Below are positions 8,501 through 15,141 of a DNA stretch of 15,735 nt, in pieces. The translations under genes were made by a program, and so were the position numbers. Under the pieces are notes generated by a model. The model saw only the letters and a program-made list of their open reading frames with translations. It did no database searches and was not told where the DNA came from. The stretch comes from Bacillota bacterium (GTDB lineage Bacteria; Bacillota; Clostridia; Oscillospirales; Acutalibacteraceae). The stretch covers positions 1 through 15,735 of the forward strand of contig JAEWRF010000187.1 of NCBI GenBank assembly GCA_023460155.1, written 5' to 3'. Each line of letters opens with the position of its first letter. Positions within the stretch are counted from its first letter, which is position 1.

Positions 8501-9125
8501 CGGTTCGGTCAATGTCTCAGCAGTGGACGAATACCGCGAGGTTGCGGAGCGATACGAGTTCCTGAAAGCTCAGATTTCCGACGTGGAAAATTCCCGTGAC
8601 GAGCTGAAAAAGTTGATCGGGAATCTCACTCGCCAGATGCGTGAGCTTTTTACGGAACGTTTCAACCTCATCCGGCAGAATTTTGTTCAGACCTTCCGGG
8701 AACTCTTCGGAGGGGGCACGGCCGATCTGACCCTCAGTGAGCCGGAGGACGTTCTGAACTCCGGAATCGAAATTTCCGTCCAGCCTCCCGGAAAAATCGT
8801 GGCGCATCTGGAAGCCCTTTCAGGCGGCGAAAAAGCACTGGTGGCAATCGCCCTGTATTTTGCCATCATGAAAGTCAATCCGCCTCCGTTCTGCGTGCTG
8901 GATGAAATTGAAGCCGCGCTTGACGACGTCAACGTCGACCGTTTTGCCGCTTATCTGCGCAGAATGACACAGAATACGCAGTACATTATGATCACGCACC
9001 GGCGCGGCAGCATGGAAGAGGCCGACGTTCTTTACGGAGTGACCATGCAGGATGAGGGCGTTTCCAAGCTTTTGGAAATGCCGGTCGCCGAAATGGAAAC
9101 GAAAATCGGCATCTCTGTCCGCTGA
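5547..9125 (+). CDS. smc: SMC chromosome condensation/segregation ATPase
   Basis: SMC is the core of the bacterial condensin, which works with ScpA and ScpB to organise and separate sister chromosomes by ATP-driven loop extrusion. The 1192 residues match the family (about 1170-1200). The Walker A motif GPNGSGKS lies at residues 31-38, in a head domain that continues through the GQGKID and FEEAAGISRFR blocks near 140-175. Two long charged, heptad-like coiled-coil arms (about 175-510 and 675-1010) flank a hinge at about 523-666, which ends in the glycine-rich GGSMTGGS (659-666). The C-terminal head has the signature LSGGE (1091-1095) and Walker B VLDE with Asp1119 and Glu1120. Translation begins at TTG 5547, followed by two CTG codons, under a strong ribosome binding site. 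The gene is 15 bp after the radical SAM gene and 12 bp before ftsY. Confidence 0.98.
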   Translation: MLLKSLELQGFKTFPDKTVLTFNNGITAVVGPNGSGKSNISDAMRWVLGEQSARILRCTKMEDVIFNGTPKRKPLGFAEVSLLFDNTDRTLPFDSDEVSVTRRYYRSGESEYQINKASVRLKDVNELFMDTGLGRDGYSMIGQGKIDSIVAARSEDRRVIFEEAAGISRFRYRKEESERRLSQAEENLLRLHDILSELESRVGPLKEQAEKAKEYLALAKEKRELEIGLWLETLNRSGRLLREQEDRILTVRAQYDAAEQEINGIDQKIEEVFGQSNSCSARIDEERRQSSLLEENAAKKDGEASVLENDIRHNEEDVARMEREIAESAVSGEEMDRQIAEANQNILKKQEYIKASDAEHADISGELEALRSGMDEASAKIDRLTRDLAGLSARATEAKVSETSALSSIAEIKLRRKAVLESSAEKESRKETLNRSAKEISDKLRELDERLEALQNTVKGYELRLQSRGGKKESARQLRDKLRLDAEGLFRRARLLEDLERNLEGFSQSVKAVMQESSHGTLKGVHGPVSRLIKVPEPYAVAMETALGSAMQNIVVGSEEDAKSAIGLLKQRNSGRATFLPLTTIRGRLLEEKGLEQCPGFVGIAARLCSCDPAYNDILNSLLGRIVISEDLDSAVAIARRYSYRFRIVTLDGQVVNAGGSMTGGSLARNSGLLSRASEIEKLKQEAAGVQQKAEQAETALKTAAEEVSAAEAALAGANGELASAREEKIHAEAERRRITSELESFLHDLETLEKEKSEAENRLKDLEARRTEARREAEEIESQANRLQEELAGISGNKNELNRQCDDLSEKLRQLELDRLASQKDIESLRASAADIELRKAGHREKAEALKTQIAQVQASTEHLRGEIARLKEEAQTMRREAENSGKKIEEMNLRRMELEKQSAEFRAKEREKSEEKEKTGHELARLEERKAGIQKDYDEIIARLWEEYELTRREAEEQVEIKITDPAAAQRRLGELKSRIKALGSVNVSAVDEYREVAERYEFLKAQISDVENSRDELKKLIGNLTRQMRELFTERFNLIRQNFVQTFRELFGGGTADLTLSEPEDVLNSGIEISVQPPGKIVAHLEALSGGEKALVAIALYFAIMKVNPPPFCVLDEIEAALDDVNVDRFAAYLRRMTQNTQYIMITHRRGSMEEADVLYGVTMQDEGVSKLLEMPVAEMETKIGISVR

Positions 9126-9137
9126 AAGGGGAAAAAT

Positions 9138-10052
9138 ATGGGTCTGTTTTCGAAAATTCGCGACGGTCTGAAAAAGACGAGGGATGGAATGAGCGCCTCC
9201 GTCGCGGCGGTGCTTTCTTCCTTTACAAAAATCGATGACTCTCTCTTTGAAGAGCTGGAGGAACAGCTGGTTATGGGGGATGTCGGCGTACAGACTGCCG
9301 AACGGCTCTGCAATCAGCTTCGCGAAGAGGTAAAGACGCAGGGTGTTACGGAGCCTGGAAAAATATACGACATGCTGCGCGATTTGGTCGCCGAATCGCT
9401 CCGGGGCGGGGAAGCACTGCGCATCGGCACCAAGCCTTCCGTAATTCTTGTGGTCGGCGTAAACGGTGTAGGCAAAACCACCACCATCGGGAAAATCGCT
9501 TCTCTGCTGACAAAGCAGGGGAAACACGTGATTCTCGGCGCGGCGGATACCTTCCGCGCGGCTGCCGTGGAACAGCTTGAAATCTGGGCGGAACGCTCCG
9601 GCGCGGAAATCGTCAAGCAGGCGGAGGGCAGCGACCCGGCTTCCGTCGTTTTCGATTCCATCGCGGCCGCCAAGGCTCGGGGCGCCGACGTCGTCATCTG
9701 CGACACAGCCGGCAGACTGCACAATAAAAAGGATCTGATGGCGGAGCTGGCAAAAATCAACCGCGTCATTCAGCGGGAAGCCCCTGACAGCGACAAGGAA
9801 ACCCTTCTGGTTCTGGACGCGGCGACCGGTCAGAACGCGATCAGTCAGGCGCGGGAATTTAAGAACGTAACCGATATTACGGGGATCGTGCTGACAAAGC
9901 TCGACGGAACTCCCAAGGGCGGGGTCATTCTCTCCGTACGGGAAGACCTCCAGCTCCCGGTAAAATTCATCGGGGTTGGGGAACAGGTGGACGATCTGCA
10001 GCCGTTCGATGCCGATCAGTTTGCGGCCGCACTCTTTGATAAGCAGGAGTAA
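9138..10052 (+). CDS. ftsY: FtsY, signal recognition particle receptor GTPase
   Basis: FtsY docks the Ffh-SRP-ribosome complex at the membrane and, through mutual GTP hydrolysis, hands nascent membrane proteins to the Sec translocon. The protein is 304 residues and essentially only the NG domain. The N-terminal helical bundle spans about 20-90. GTPase motifs are G1 GVNGVGKTT (107-115), DTFRAAA (137-143), G3 DTAGR (189-193), G4 TKLD (253-256) and the closing GVGEQVDDL (279-287). The long acidic A domain of E. coli FtsY is absent. Instead the first 17 residues form a basic, amphipathic-looking stretch (FSKIRDGLKK), a likely membrane-targeting helix. A purine-rich AAAGGGG at 9125-9131 precedes the ATG. 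The DTFRAAAVEQL and GVGEQVDDL sequences favour FtsY over Ffh, and there is no methionine-rich M domain. Confidence 0.98.
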   Translation: MGLFSKIRDGLKKTRDGMSASVAAVLSSFTKIDDSLFEELEEQLVMGDVGVQTAERLCNQLREEVKTQGVTEPGKIYDMLRDLVAESLRGGEALRIGTKPSVILVVGVNGVGKTTTIGKIASLLTKQGKHVILGAADTFRAAAVEQLEIWAERSGAEIVKQAEGSDPASVVFDSIAAAKARGADVVICDTAGRLHNKKDLMAELAKINRVIQREAPDSDKETLLVLDAATGQNAISQAREFKNVTDITGIVLTKLDGTPKGGVILSVREDLQLPVKFIGVGEQVDDLQPFDADQFAAALFDKQE

Positions 10053-10055
10053 CCC

Positions 10056-10649
10056 ATGAAAATACTGATTGCTACCCACAATGCTGGAAAAATACGCGAA
10101 TTTGAGCGGATTCTTTCACCTCTTGCCGTTGAAATCGGCGCCGCCGATTTCCCGGACGTAGAAGAAACGGGCGTCACCTTCGCGGAAAACGCCCTTCTGA
10201 AAGCAGAGGCGGCGTGCCGCCATACCGGGGTGCCATGTGTGGCAGATGATTCCGGCCTTGCGGTGGATGCGCTCGGAGGTGCGCCGGGCGTCTATTCCGC
10301 ACGGTACGCGGGGGAACATGCAACCGACGCGGACCGCATCCGGAAACTGCTGGTTAATCTGAACGGTGTTCCCTCTCCCGAACGCACCGCGCGTTTTTTG
10401 TGCTCTATCTGCTGCGTGTTCCCGAACGGGGACAAGATTACCGCGGAAGGGGCCTGCGAGGGCTCCATTGCCTGCGCGCCTCTGGGCAGCGACGGCTTCG
10501 GGTACGATCCTGTCTTTCTGGTCGGAGAAAAATCCTTCGCACAGCTGGCTCCGGAAGAAAAAGACGCCGTCAGCCACCGCGGAAAAGCGCTTCGCCTTTT
10601 TACTAAAAAATTAAAAGAATATAAGGAGCAACATCATGCTGACCGGTAA
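10056..10649 (+). CDS. rdgB: XTP/dITP diphosphatase (RdgB/HAM1 family)
   Basis: This house-cleaning enzyme hydrolyses deaminated purine nucleotides (dITP, XTP, ITP) to the monophosphate and pyrophosphate, keeping hypoxanthine and xanthine out of DNA and RNA. The 197-residue length is typical. Family motifs are THNAGK at residues 7-12 (phosphate-binding), ADDSGL at 63-68 (the acidic pair binds magnesium), GGAPGVYSARYAG at about 74-86, GFGYDP at 147-152 (base pocket) and SHRGKA at 173-178. The ATG lies 3 bp after the ftsY stop, so the two genes are likely coupled. The 3' end overlaps yhbY by 14 bp. Neighbouring nadD and yqeK also handle nucleotides, although no joint pathway is implied. Confidence 0.97.
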   Translation: MKILIATHNAGKIREFERILSPLAVEIGAADFPDVEETGVTFAENALLKAEAACRHTGVPCVADDSGLAVDALGGAPGVYSARYAGEHATDADRIRKLLVNLNGVPSPERTARFLCSICCVFPNGDKITAEGACEGSIACAPLGSDGFGYDPVFLVGEKSFAQLAPEEKDAVSHRGKALRLFTKKLKEYKEQHHADR

Positions 10650-10956
10650 ACAACGGGCTTATCTTCGCTCGCTCGCAAACCCCATGGACACGATCCTGAT
10701 CGTCGGAAAATCCGGCCTCGGTGACGAAATCACCAAGCAGGCGGACGACGCCCTGACTGCCCGGGAGCTCATTAAGGGCTCCGTTCTCGAGAGTTCTCCC
10801 GTTACCTCCCGCGAGGCGGCCGATCAGCTCGCCGTAGCCACACGTTCCGAAGTGGTTCAGGTGATCGGCTCCCGGTTCGTGCTGTACCGCAGAAATCCGA
10901 AGCAGCCGAAAATAATCCTTCCCAAAGCCGGGAAAAAGAGCTATGATAAAAAATAA
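10636..10956 (+). CDS. yhbY: YhbY/YqeI ribosome assembly RNA-binding protein (CRM domain)
   Basis: This is a small single-domain CRS1-YhbY (CRM) protein of 106 residues. E. coli YhbY associates with precursors of the 50S subunit, and the B. subtilis counterpart is YqeI. The domain begins MLTGKQRAYLRSLAN. The RNA-contacting GxxG loop is GKSG at residues 24-27, and the expected helix (ARELIKG) and strand with Ser-Arg (VIGSRFVLYRR) follow. After residue 87 a short basic tail (RNPKQPK to KKSYDKK) may add RNA contacts. The start is fixed by AAGGAG at 10623-10628, 7 nt before the ATG, even though the coding region overlaps the last 14 bp of rdgB in another frame. The order yhbY-nadD-yqeK-rsfS matches B. 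subtilis yqeI-yqeJ-yqeK-yqeL. Confidence 0.95.
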   Translation: MLTGKQRAYLRSLANPMDTILIVGKSGLGDEITKQADDALTARELIKGSVLESSPVTSREAADQLAVATRSEVVQVIGSRFVLYRRNPKQPKIILPKAGKKSYDKK

Positions 10957-10974
10957 GCATAATCGGGTGGAAAC

Positions 10975-11571
10975 ATGACAAAGATTGCGGTAATGGGCGG
11001 AACGTTCAATCCGGTCCATAACGGCCATCTGCATATGGCGGAACAGTTCGCGAAGCTGATCGGCGCCAGCCTGGTTCTGTTCATCCCGACCGCTTCGCCG
11101 CCGCATAAGAATTCCCATGAGCTCGCGTCTGCGGAAGACCGTCTGGCCATGTGCCGCCTCGCCTGCGAAGGCCGCTTCGAGGTCAGCGATCTTGAGATTC
11201 GCCGCGGCGGGCTGAGCTATACATCGGACACGCTGCGCAGTCTGAAAAAAACGTACCCGGATTCAGAGCTCTATTTTATCACGGGTGAGGACATGTTTCT
11301 CACTCTGGAACAGTGGCATGAGCCGGAAGTGATTCTTTCCCTTGCGACCGTCTGCGCGGCTCCCCGAAGCTGGGAGGGCTGCGGTGCGCTGGAAGCATGC
11401 GCCGAGCGGATGCGGAAGCACGGAGGAAAGGTTCTGCTGGCCGACATCGATTATCTGCCGATCTCTTCCACGGCGGTGCGTATCGCCGTAAAAAGCGGTA
11501 TGCCGATCGGGGAGTTTGTGCCGCCTAAAATTGCCGAATATATTCGTTCCCACCATCTTTATATGGAGTGA
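10975..11571 (+). CDS. nadD: NadD, nicotinate-mononucleotide adenylyltransferase
   Basis: NadD joins nicotinate mononucleotide and ATP to make deamido-NAD, the shared penultimate step of de novo and salvage NAD synthesis. The 198-residue protein starts with the nucleotidyltransferase motif GGTFNPVHNGH (residues 8-18), whose histidines contact the ATP phosphates. The ISSTAVR motif (163-169) closes the active site near the C-terminus, and FITGEDMF, the family's substrate-site region, lies between. The start fits the conserved N-terminus and has GGGTGG at 10964-10969 upstream. It follows yhbY by 18 bp and precedes yqeK by 6 bp, the same order as in B. subtilis. Coenzyme A adenylyltransferase shares the fold but lacks this GGTFNPVHNGH/ISST combination and is shorter. 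Confidence 0.97.
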   Translation: MTKIAVMGGTFNPVHNGHLHMAEQFAKLIGASLVLFIPTASPPHKNSHELASAEDRLAMCRLACEGRFEVSDLEIRRGGLSYTSDTLRSLKKTYPDSELYFITGEDMFLTLEQWHEPEVILSLATVCAAPRSWEGCGALEACAERMRKHGGKVLLADIDYLPISSTAVRIAVKSGMPIGEFVPPKIAEYIRSHHLYME

Positions 11572-11577
11572 GAGTTC

Positions 11578-12156
11578 ATGGAACTGAAAGAGCCGAAGGA
11601 ATACCAGGAAATTATCCGTCCTTTTCTGACCGATAAACGCTATCATCATTCTCTCTGCGTCGCAGAGGCGGCGGTAACCCTCGCGAAAAAATATGGGGGA
11701 GACAGCCGCAAGGCGGAAACAGCCGGCATTCTGCACGATATTATGAAAGACCTGCCGCAGGGCGAACAATTGAAAATGATGGAGCAATTTGGTATAATAC
11801 TGACGAACGTGGAACGCGCCGCCCCGAAGCTCTGGCATGCCGTGCTCGGCGCCGCTTACATCAAAAATGAGCTGCATCTGGACGACGCGGAAATTCTGGA
11901 CGCTGTCCGGTACCATACCACGGGCCGGGAAAATATGACGCTTTTGGATAAAATCATTTTTATCGCGGACTTTATTTCTGCGGACCGTGATTACGAAGGC
12001 GTGGAGAATCTGCGCAAGGCGGCCGAGGTCAGTCTGGAGCAAGCAATGATTGCGGGCATCACGTTTACAATTCAGGATCTCGCGTCCGGCTGCAAGCCGA
12101 TTCACCCCGATACGGTCGCGGCTTACAATCAGACAGTTCTGGCCGGTAAGCCATAA
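11578..12156 (+). CDS. yqeK: YqeK, HD-domain diadenosine tetraphosphate (Ap4A) hydrolase
   Basis: This is an HD-superfamily metal-dependent phosphohydrolase of 192 residues. YqeK proteins from Gram-positive bacteria are known to split Ap4A symmetrically into two ADP, which limits this stress-linked dinucleotide. The metal ligands are visible: His24 in RYHHS, His53-Asp54 in GILHDIMKD, His87 in LWHAVLGA, His113 in RYHTTG and Asp131 in FIADFIS. The ATG at 11578 lies just after a GGAGTGAGAG stretch that includes the nadD stop. Inside the gene, at 11770-11798, there is a near-consensus sigma-A promoter, listed separately. The local codons there include a TTG and two consecutive ATA, which are infrequent in this window. 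Many Clostridia carry an LCP-family gene between yqeK and rsfS; here rsfS follows after only 27 bp. Confidence 0.95.
   Translation: MELKEPKEYQEIIRPFLTDKRYHHSLCVAEAAVTLAKKYGGDSRKAETAGILHDIMKDLPQGEQLKMMEQFGIILTNVERAAPKLWHAVLGAAYIKNELHLDDAEILDAVRYHTTGRENMTLLDKIIFIADFISADRDYEGVENLRKAAEVSLEQAMIAGITFTIQDLASGCKPIHPDTVAAYNQTVLAGKP
11770..11798 (+). promoter_or_regulatory. Putative internal sigma-A promoter inside yqeK
   Basis: The -35 element TTGAAA (11770-11775) and -10 element TATAAT (11793-11798) are separated by exactly 17 bp. The -10 is preceded by TGG, an extended -10 (TGn). This is 11 of 12 consensus positions plus the extension, in an otherwise GC-rich coding region. Transcription would begin near 11805 and reach rsfS (ATG 12184) and leuS (ATG 12605). 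Activity is inferred from sequence only. Confidence 0.55.
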
Positions 12157-12183
12157 AAAAATTGAAAGAAGGGATTTTCAGGA

Positions 12184-12537
12184 ATGACGCCATTGGAAAC
12201 GGCAAAACAGGCCGTTAAAATACTTGATTCAAAAAAAGCTAAGGAATTGAAAATCATCGGAATAAAGGATCTTTCCGTACTCGCCGACTATTTTGTTCTT
12301 GCCACGGGCACCAGCAGCACGCACGTGAAAGCGCTGGCGGACGAGGTGGAGTTTCAGCTTCGCGAGCAGGGAGTGGAACCGCGGCATACGGAAGGATACC
12401 GTTCCAACTCCTGGATTCTGATCGATTACGGCAGCGTCTTGGTTCACGTTTTTACGGAGGAATCCCGCCGTTTTTACGACCTCGACCGTCTCTGGCAGGA
12501 TGGGGAAATCCTGGATATTTCTCAGATCATCGAATGA
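12184..12537 (+). CDS. rsfS: RsfS, ribosomal silencing factor
   Basis: RsfS (Iojap/YbeB/YqeL family) binds protein uL14 on the 50S subunit and blocks joining with the 30S, damping translation when nutrients run low. The 117 residues are the usual size. Family blocks are visible: a short N-terminal helix, then DLSVLADYFVLATGTSSTHV (about residues 36-55), a HTEGYRSNSWILIDYGSVLVHVF segment (about 76-98), and RRFYDLDRLW near 103-112. The Trp, the DYG and the final FYDLDRLW are the characteristic conserved points. The ATG at 12184 has GAAGGG at 12168-12173, 10 nt upstream. The promoter candidate inside yqeK would lead directly into this gene. The stop is 67 bp before leuS. Confidence 0.97.
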   Translation: MTPLETAKQAVKILDSKKAKELKIIGIKDLSVLADYFVLATGTSSTHVKALADEVEFQLREQGVEPRHTEGYRSNSWILIDYGSVLVHVFTEESRRFYDLDRLWQDGEILDISQIIE

Positions 12538-12604
12538 TTTTTGCAAACGGCGGAAATGAACCGTCACGCATCATTATAGAAAGAACGTAGGGGCGAAAGA
12601 ACGA

Positions 12605-15010
12605 ATGAAGTACGATCATAAGAATGTAGAAAAAAAGTGGCAGGACCGCTGGGAAGAAGCCGGCGTATTCCATGCTTCCAACGATTCGGACAAGCCGAAA
12701 TACTATGCGCTGATTGAATTTCCGTATCCGTCGGGGCAGGGTCTGCATGTCGGCCACCCCCGTTCCTATACGGCGATGGACATCATCGCGCGCAAGCGCC
12801 GGATGCAGGGTTACAATGTGCTGTACCCGATCGGGTGGGACGCGTTCGGCCTGCCGAGCGAGAATTACGCCATTAAGAACCACGTGCACCCGGCAGTTGT
12901 GACAAAGCAAAACATCGCGCGGTTCAAGCAGCAGCTCCAGTCGCTCGGCCTTTCCTTCGACTGGACGCGGGAAATCAACACGACAGACCCGGAATATTAC
13001 AAATGGACCCAGTGGATATTCCTGCAGCTTTTCAAACACGGTCTGGCCTATAAGAAGGAAATGGCCGTTAACTGGTGCACCTCCTGCAAATGCGTGCTGG
13101 CCAACGAAGAAGTGGTCAACGGTGTCTGTGAGCGCTGCGGCAGCGAAGTCGTCCGCAAGGTCAAATCCCAGTGGATGCTGAAGATCACCGACTACGCGCA
13201 GCGCCTGATCGACGACCTTGCCCTGGTGGATTATCCGGAGCGAGTCAAAGCGCAGCAGATCAACTGGATCGGCCGTTCCACCGGAGCGGAGATCGATTTC
13301 GGAACGACGGCGGGCGACTCCTTCACGGTTTACACCACCCGTCCGGACACCCTGTTCGGCGTAACTTACATGGTCCTTTCTCCGGAGCATCCGCTTGTTG
13401 AAAAATGGAAGGACAAGCTGGAAAATCCCGAAGAAGTTCTTGCCTATCAGGAAGAAGCCTCCAAGAAATCCGATTTTGAACGAACTGAAATCGCCAAGGA
13501 GAAAACGGGGGTTCGCCTGAAAGGGATCAATGCCATCAACCCTGTCAACGGTATTGAGATTCCGATCTTCATTTCCGACTATGTTCTGACCTCTTACGGC
13601 ACGGGCGCCATTATGGCCGTCCCTGCCCATGATACCCGCGACTGGGATTTTGCCAAAAAATTCGGGCTTCCGATTATTGAAGTTGTACAGGGCGGAGATG
13701 TACAGGCTGAGGCCTTTACAGACTGTGAAAAGGGAATTCTGGTGAATTCCGACCTTCTGACCGGTCTCTCCGTTGATGAAGCAAAAAAGAAGATCATAGA
13801 ATACATCGCAGAGAAAGGCATTGGCCGCCCGAAGGTGAATTTTAAACTGCGTGATTGGGTCTTTTCCCGCCAGCGCTACTGGGGCGAACCGATCCCGATC
13901 GTCAGCTGCCCGAAATGCGGATATGTTGCCGTACCGGAAAGCGAGCTTCCGCTCCGTCTGCCGGAGGTAAAATCCTATGAGCCGACGGATAATGGAGAGT
14001 CTCCGCTCGCCCACATGACGGAATGGGTTAATACAACCTGCCCGCACTGCGGCGGTCCGGCAAAGCGTGAAACCGACACCATGCCTCAGTGGGCCGGTTC
14101 CTCCTGGTATTTTCTGCGCTACACCGACCCTCATAACAGCGAGACTTTCTCGGGAAAAGATGCTCTTAAATACTGGACGCCGGTTGACTGGTACAACGGC
14201 GGCATGGAACATACCACCCTGCATCTGCTTTACAGCCGGTTCTGGCACAAATTTCTTTACGACATCGGCGAGGTCCCCACGCCGGAGCCTTACGCCAAAC
14301 GCACCAGCCACGGCATGATTCTCGGCGAAAATGGGGAAAAGATGAGCAAATCCCGCGGAAACGTAGTGAATCCGGATGACATCGTCCGCGATTACGGTGC
14401 GGATACCATGCGCCTCTATGAAATGTTCATCGGAGATTTTGAGAAAGCCGCTCCGTGGAACACCAACGGAATCAAGGGCTGCCGGCGCTTTCTGGAACGC
14501 TTCTGGAACCTCCAGGATACCGTGTGCGACGGTGACGAAATCCGGCCCGTGCTGGAGGGTCCATTCCATAAAGCAATTAAAAAGGTCGGCGAAGATGTCG
14601 AAAATCTGAAGTTCAACACCGCCATCGCGGCGCTGATGTCTCTCATCAATGATATCGCAGCGGTCGGCTCCGTTACGCGCGGAGAACTGAGAATCTTTAC
14701 GGTTCTTCTGAATGTGTTTGCGCCGCACATCTGCGAAGAGGTCTGGGAAGCCATGAAGTTCGGCGGGTTCACCTGCCAGCAGCCTTGGCCGGTCTATGAT
14801 GAGGCAAAATGCACCGATCAGACCGTTGAGATCGTTGTGCAGGTAAACGGAAAAGTTCGCGCTCACCTTTCCGTTCCAGCCGATATCGGTAAAGACGACG
14901 CTTTTGCCGCCGCCAAGGGAATCGACAAAATTGAGGCTGAGCTTTCAGGGAAGAAAATCCTCAAGGAGATTTACGTTCCCTCAAAGCTGGTTAACATCGT
15001 CGTAAAATAA
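12605..15010 (+). CDS. leuS: Leucyl-tRNA synthetase (class Ia)
   Basis: LeuRS charges tRNA-Leu with leucine and edits mischarged norvaline or isoleucine. The 801 residues match Gram-positive LeuRS (about 804 in B. subtilis). The catalytic HIGH-type motif is HVGH (48-51), followed by the conserved GWDAFGLPSENYA. The CP1 editing domain shows TTRPDT (244-249) and YGTGAIMAVPAHDTRD (331-346), including the Asp that positions the editing substrate. KMSKS is at 579-583. The C-terminus holds the anticodon-binding helices and the small leucine-specific C-terminal domain. Two four-cysteine clusters, Cys 158/161/175/178 and Cys 435/438/479/482, probably bind zinc. GTAGGGGCG upstream serves as ribosome binding site. 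The 67-bp gap before it is far too short for a T-box leader. A terminator follows directly. Confidence 0.99.
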   Translation: MKYDHKNVEKKWQDRWEEAGVFHASNDSDKPKYYALIEFPYPSGQGLHVGHPRSYTAMDIIARKRRMQGYNVLYPIGWDAFGLPSENYAIKNHVHPAVVTKQNIARFKQQLQSLGLSFDWTREINTTDPEYYKWTQWIFLQLFKHGLAYKKEMAVNWCTSCKCVLANEEVVNGVCERCGSEVVRKVKSQWMLKITDYAQRLIDDLALVDYPERVKAQQINWIGRSTGAEIDFGTTAGDSFTVYTTRPDTLFGVTYMVLSPEHPLVEKWKDKLENPEEVLAYQEEASKKSDFERTEIAKEKTGVRLKGINAINPVNGIEIPIFISDYVLTSYGTGAIMAVPAHDTRDWDFAKKFGLPIIEVVQGGDVQAEAFTDCEKGILVNSDLLTGLSVDEAKKKIIEYIAEKGIGRPKVNFKLRDWVFSRQRYWGEPIPIVSCPKCGYVAVPESELPLRLPEVKSYEPTDNGESPLAHMTEWVNTTCPHCGGPAKRETDTMPQWAGSSWYFLRYTDPHNSETFSGKDALKYWTPVDWYNGGMEHTTLHLLYSRFWHKFLYDIGEVPTPEPYAKRTSHGMILGENGEKMSKSRGNVVNPDDIVRDYGADTMRLYEMFIGDFEKAAPWNTNGIKGCRRFLERFWNLQDTVCDGDEIRPVLEGPFHKAIKKVGEDVENLKFNTAIAALMSLINDIAAVGSVTRGELRIFTVLLNVFAPHICEEVWEAMKFGGFTCQQPWPVYDEAKCTDQTVEIVVQVNGKVRAHLSVPADIGKDDAFAAAKGIDKIEAELSGKKILKEIYVPSKLVNIVVK

Positions 15011-15023
15011 GAATTTTTTTCTG

Positions 15024-15054
15024 GACGCCGATCGATCGATCGGCGTCTTTTTTT
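15024..15054 (+). terminator. Rho-independent terminator after leuS
   Basis: A perfect 24-nt palindrome (15024-15047, GACGCCG arms around a GATC-repeat core) is followed by seven Ts (15048-15054). The RNA can fold a 10-bp stem with a GAUC loop. It starts 13 bp after the leuS stop. There is no T-run in the right place for the opposite strand, so it should act in the + direction only. Confidence 0.93.
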
Positions 15055-15078
15055 ATGCGAATGTTTTATTTCTGTGAC

Positions 15079-15107
15079 TTGACAGATATACCCAATATGG
15101 TTATTAT
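15079..15107 (+). promoter_or_regulatory. Strong sigma-A-type promoter
   Basis: TTGACA (15079-15084, perfect -35) and TATTAT (15102-15107, one mismatch from TATAAT) are separated by 17 bp. It lies between the leuS terminator and the next ATG (15142), giving an expected leader of roughly 28 nt. The region is distinctly AT-richer than the genes before it. Confidence 0.88.
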
Positions 15108-15141
15108 GTTTTTTGGAATTTACAGAAGGAAGAGAAACGAT

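Noticed and set aside
10919..10947. Possible promoter before nadD (TTCCCA, 17 bp, TATGAT)
   Set aside because: The spacing is right, but the -35 matches only four of six bases and the region is the A-rich 3' end of yhbY. Too weak to list.
12541..12580. Possible promoter before leuS (TTGCAA at 12541-12546, TATAGA at 12575-12580)
   Set aside because: The spacer is 28 bp, far from 17, and no better -35 lies at the right distance from TATAGA.
12527..14866. A 779-codon open frame on the minus strand opposite leuS
   Set aside because: It is in exact codon register with leuS, so it only reflects the lack of TTA, CTA and TCA codons in leuS. LeuRS motifs are complete on the + strand.
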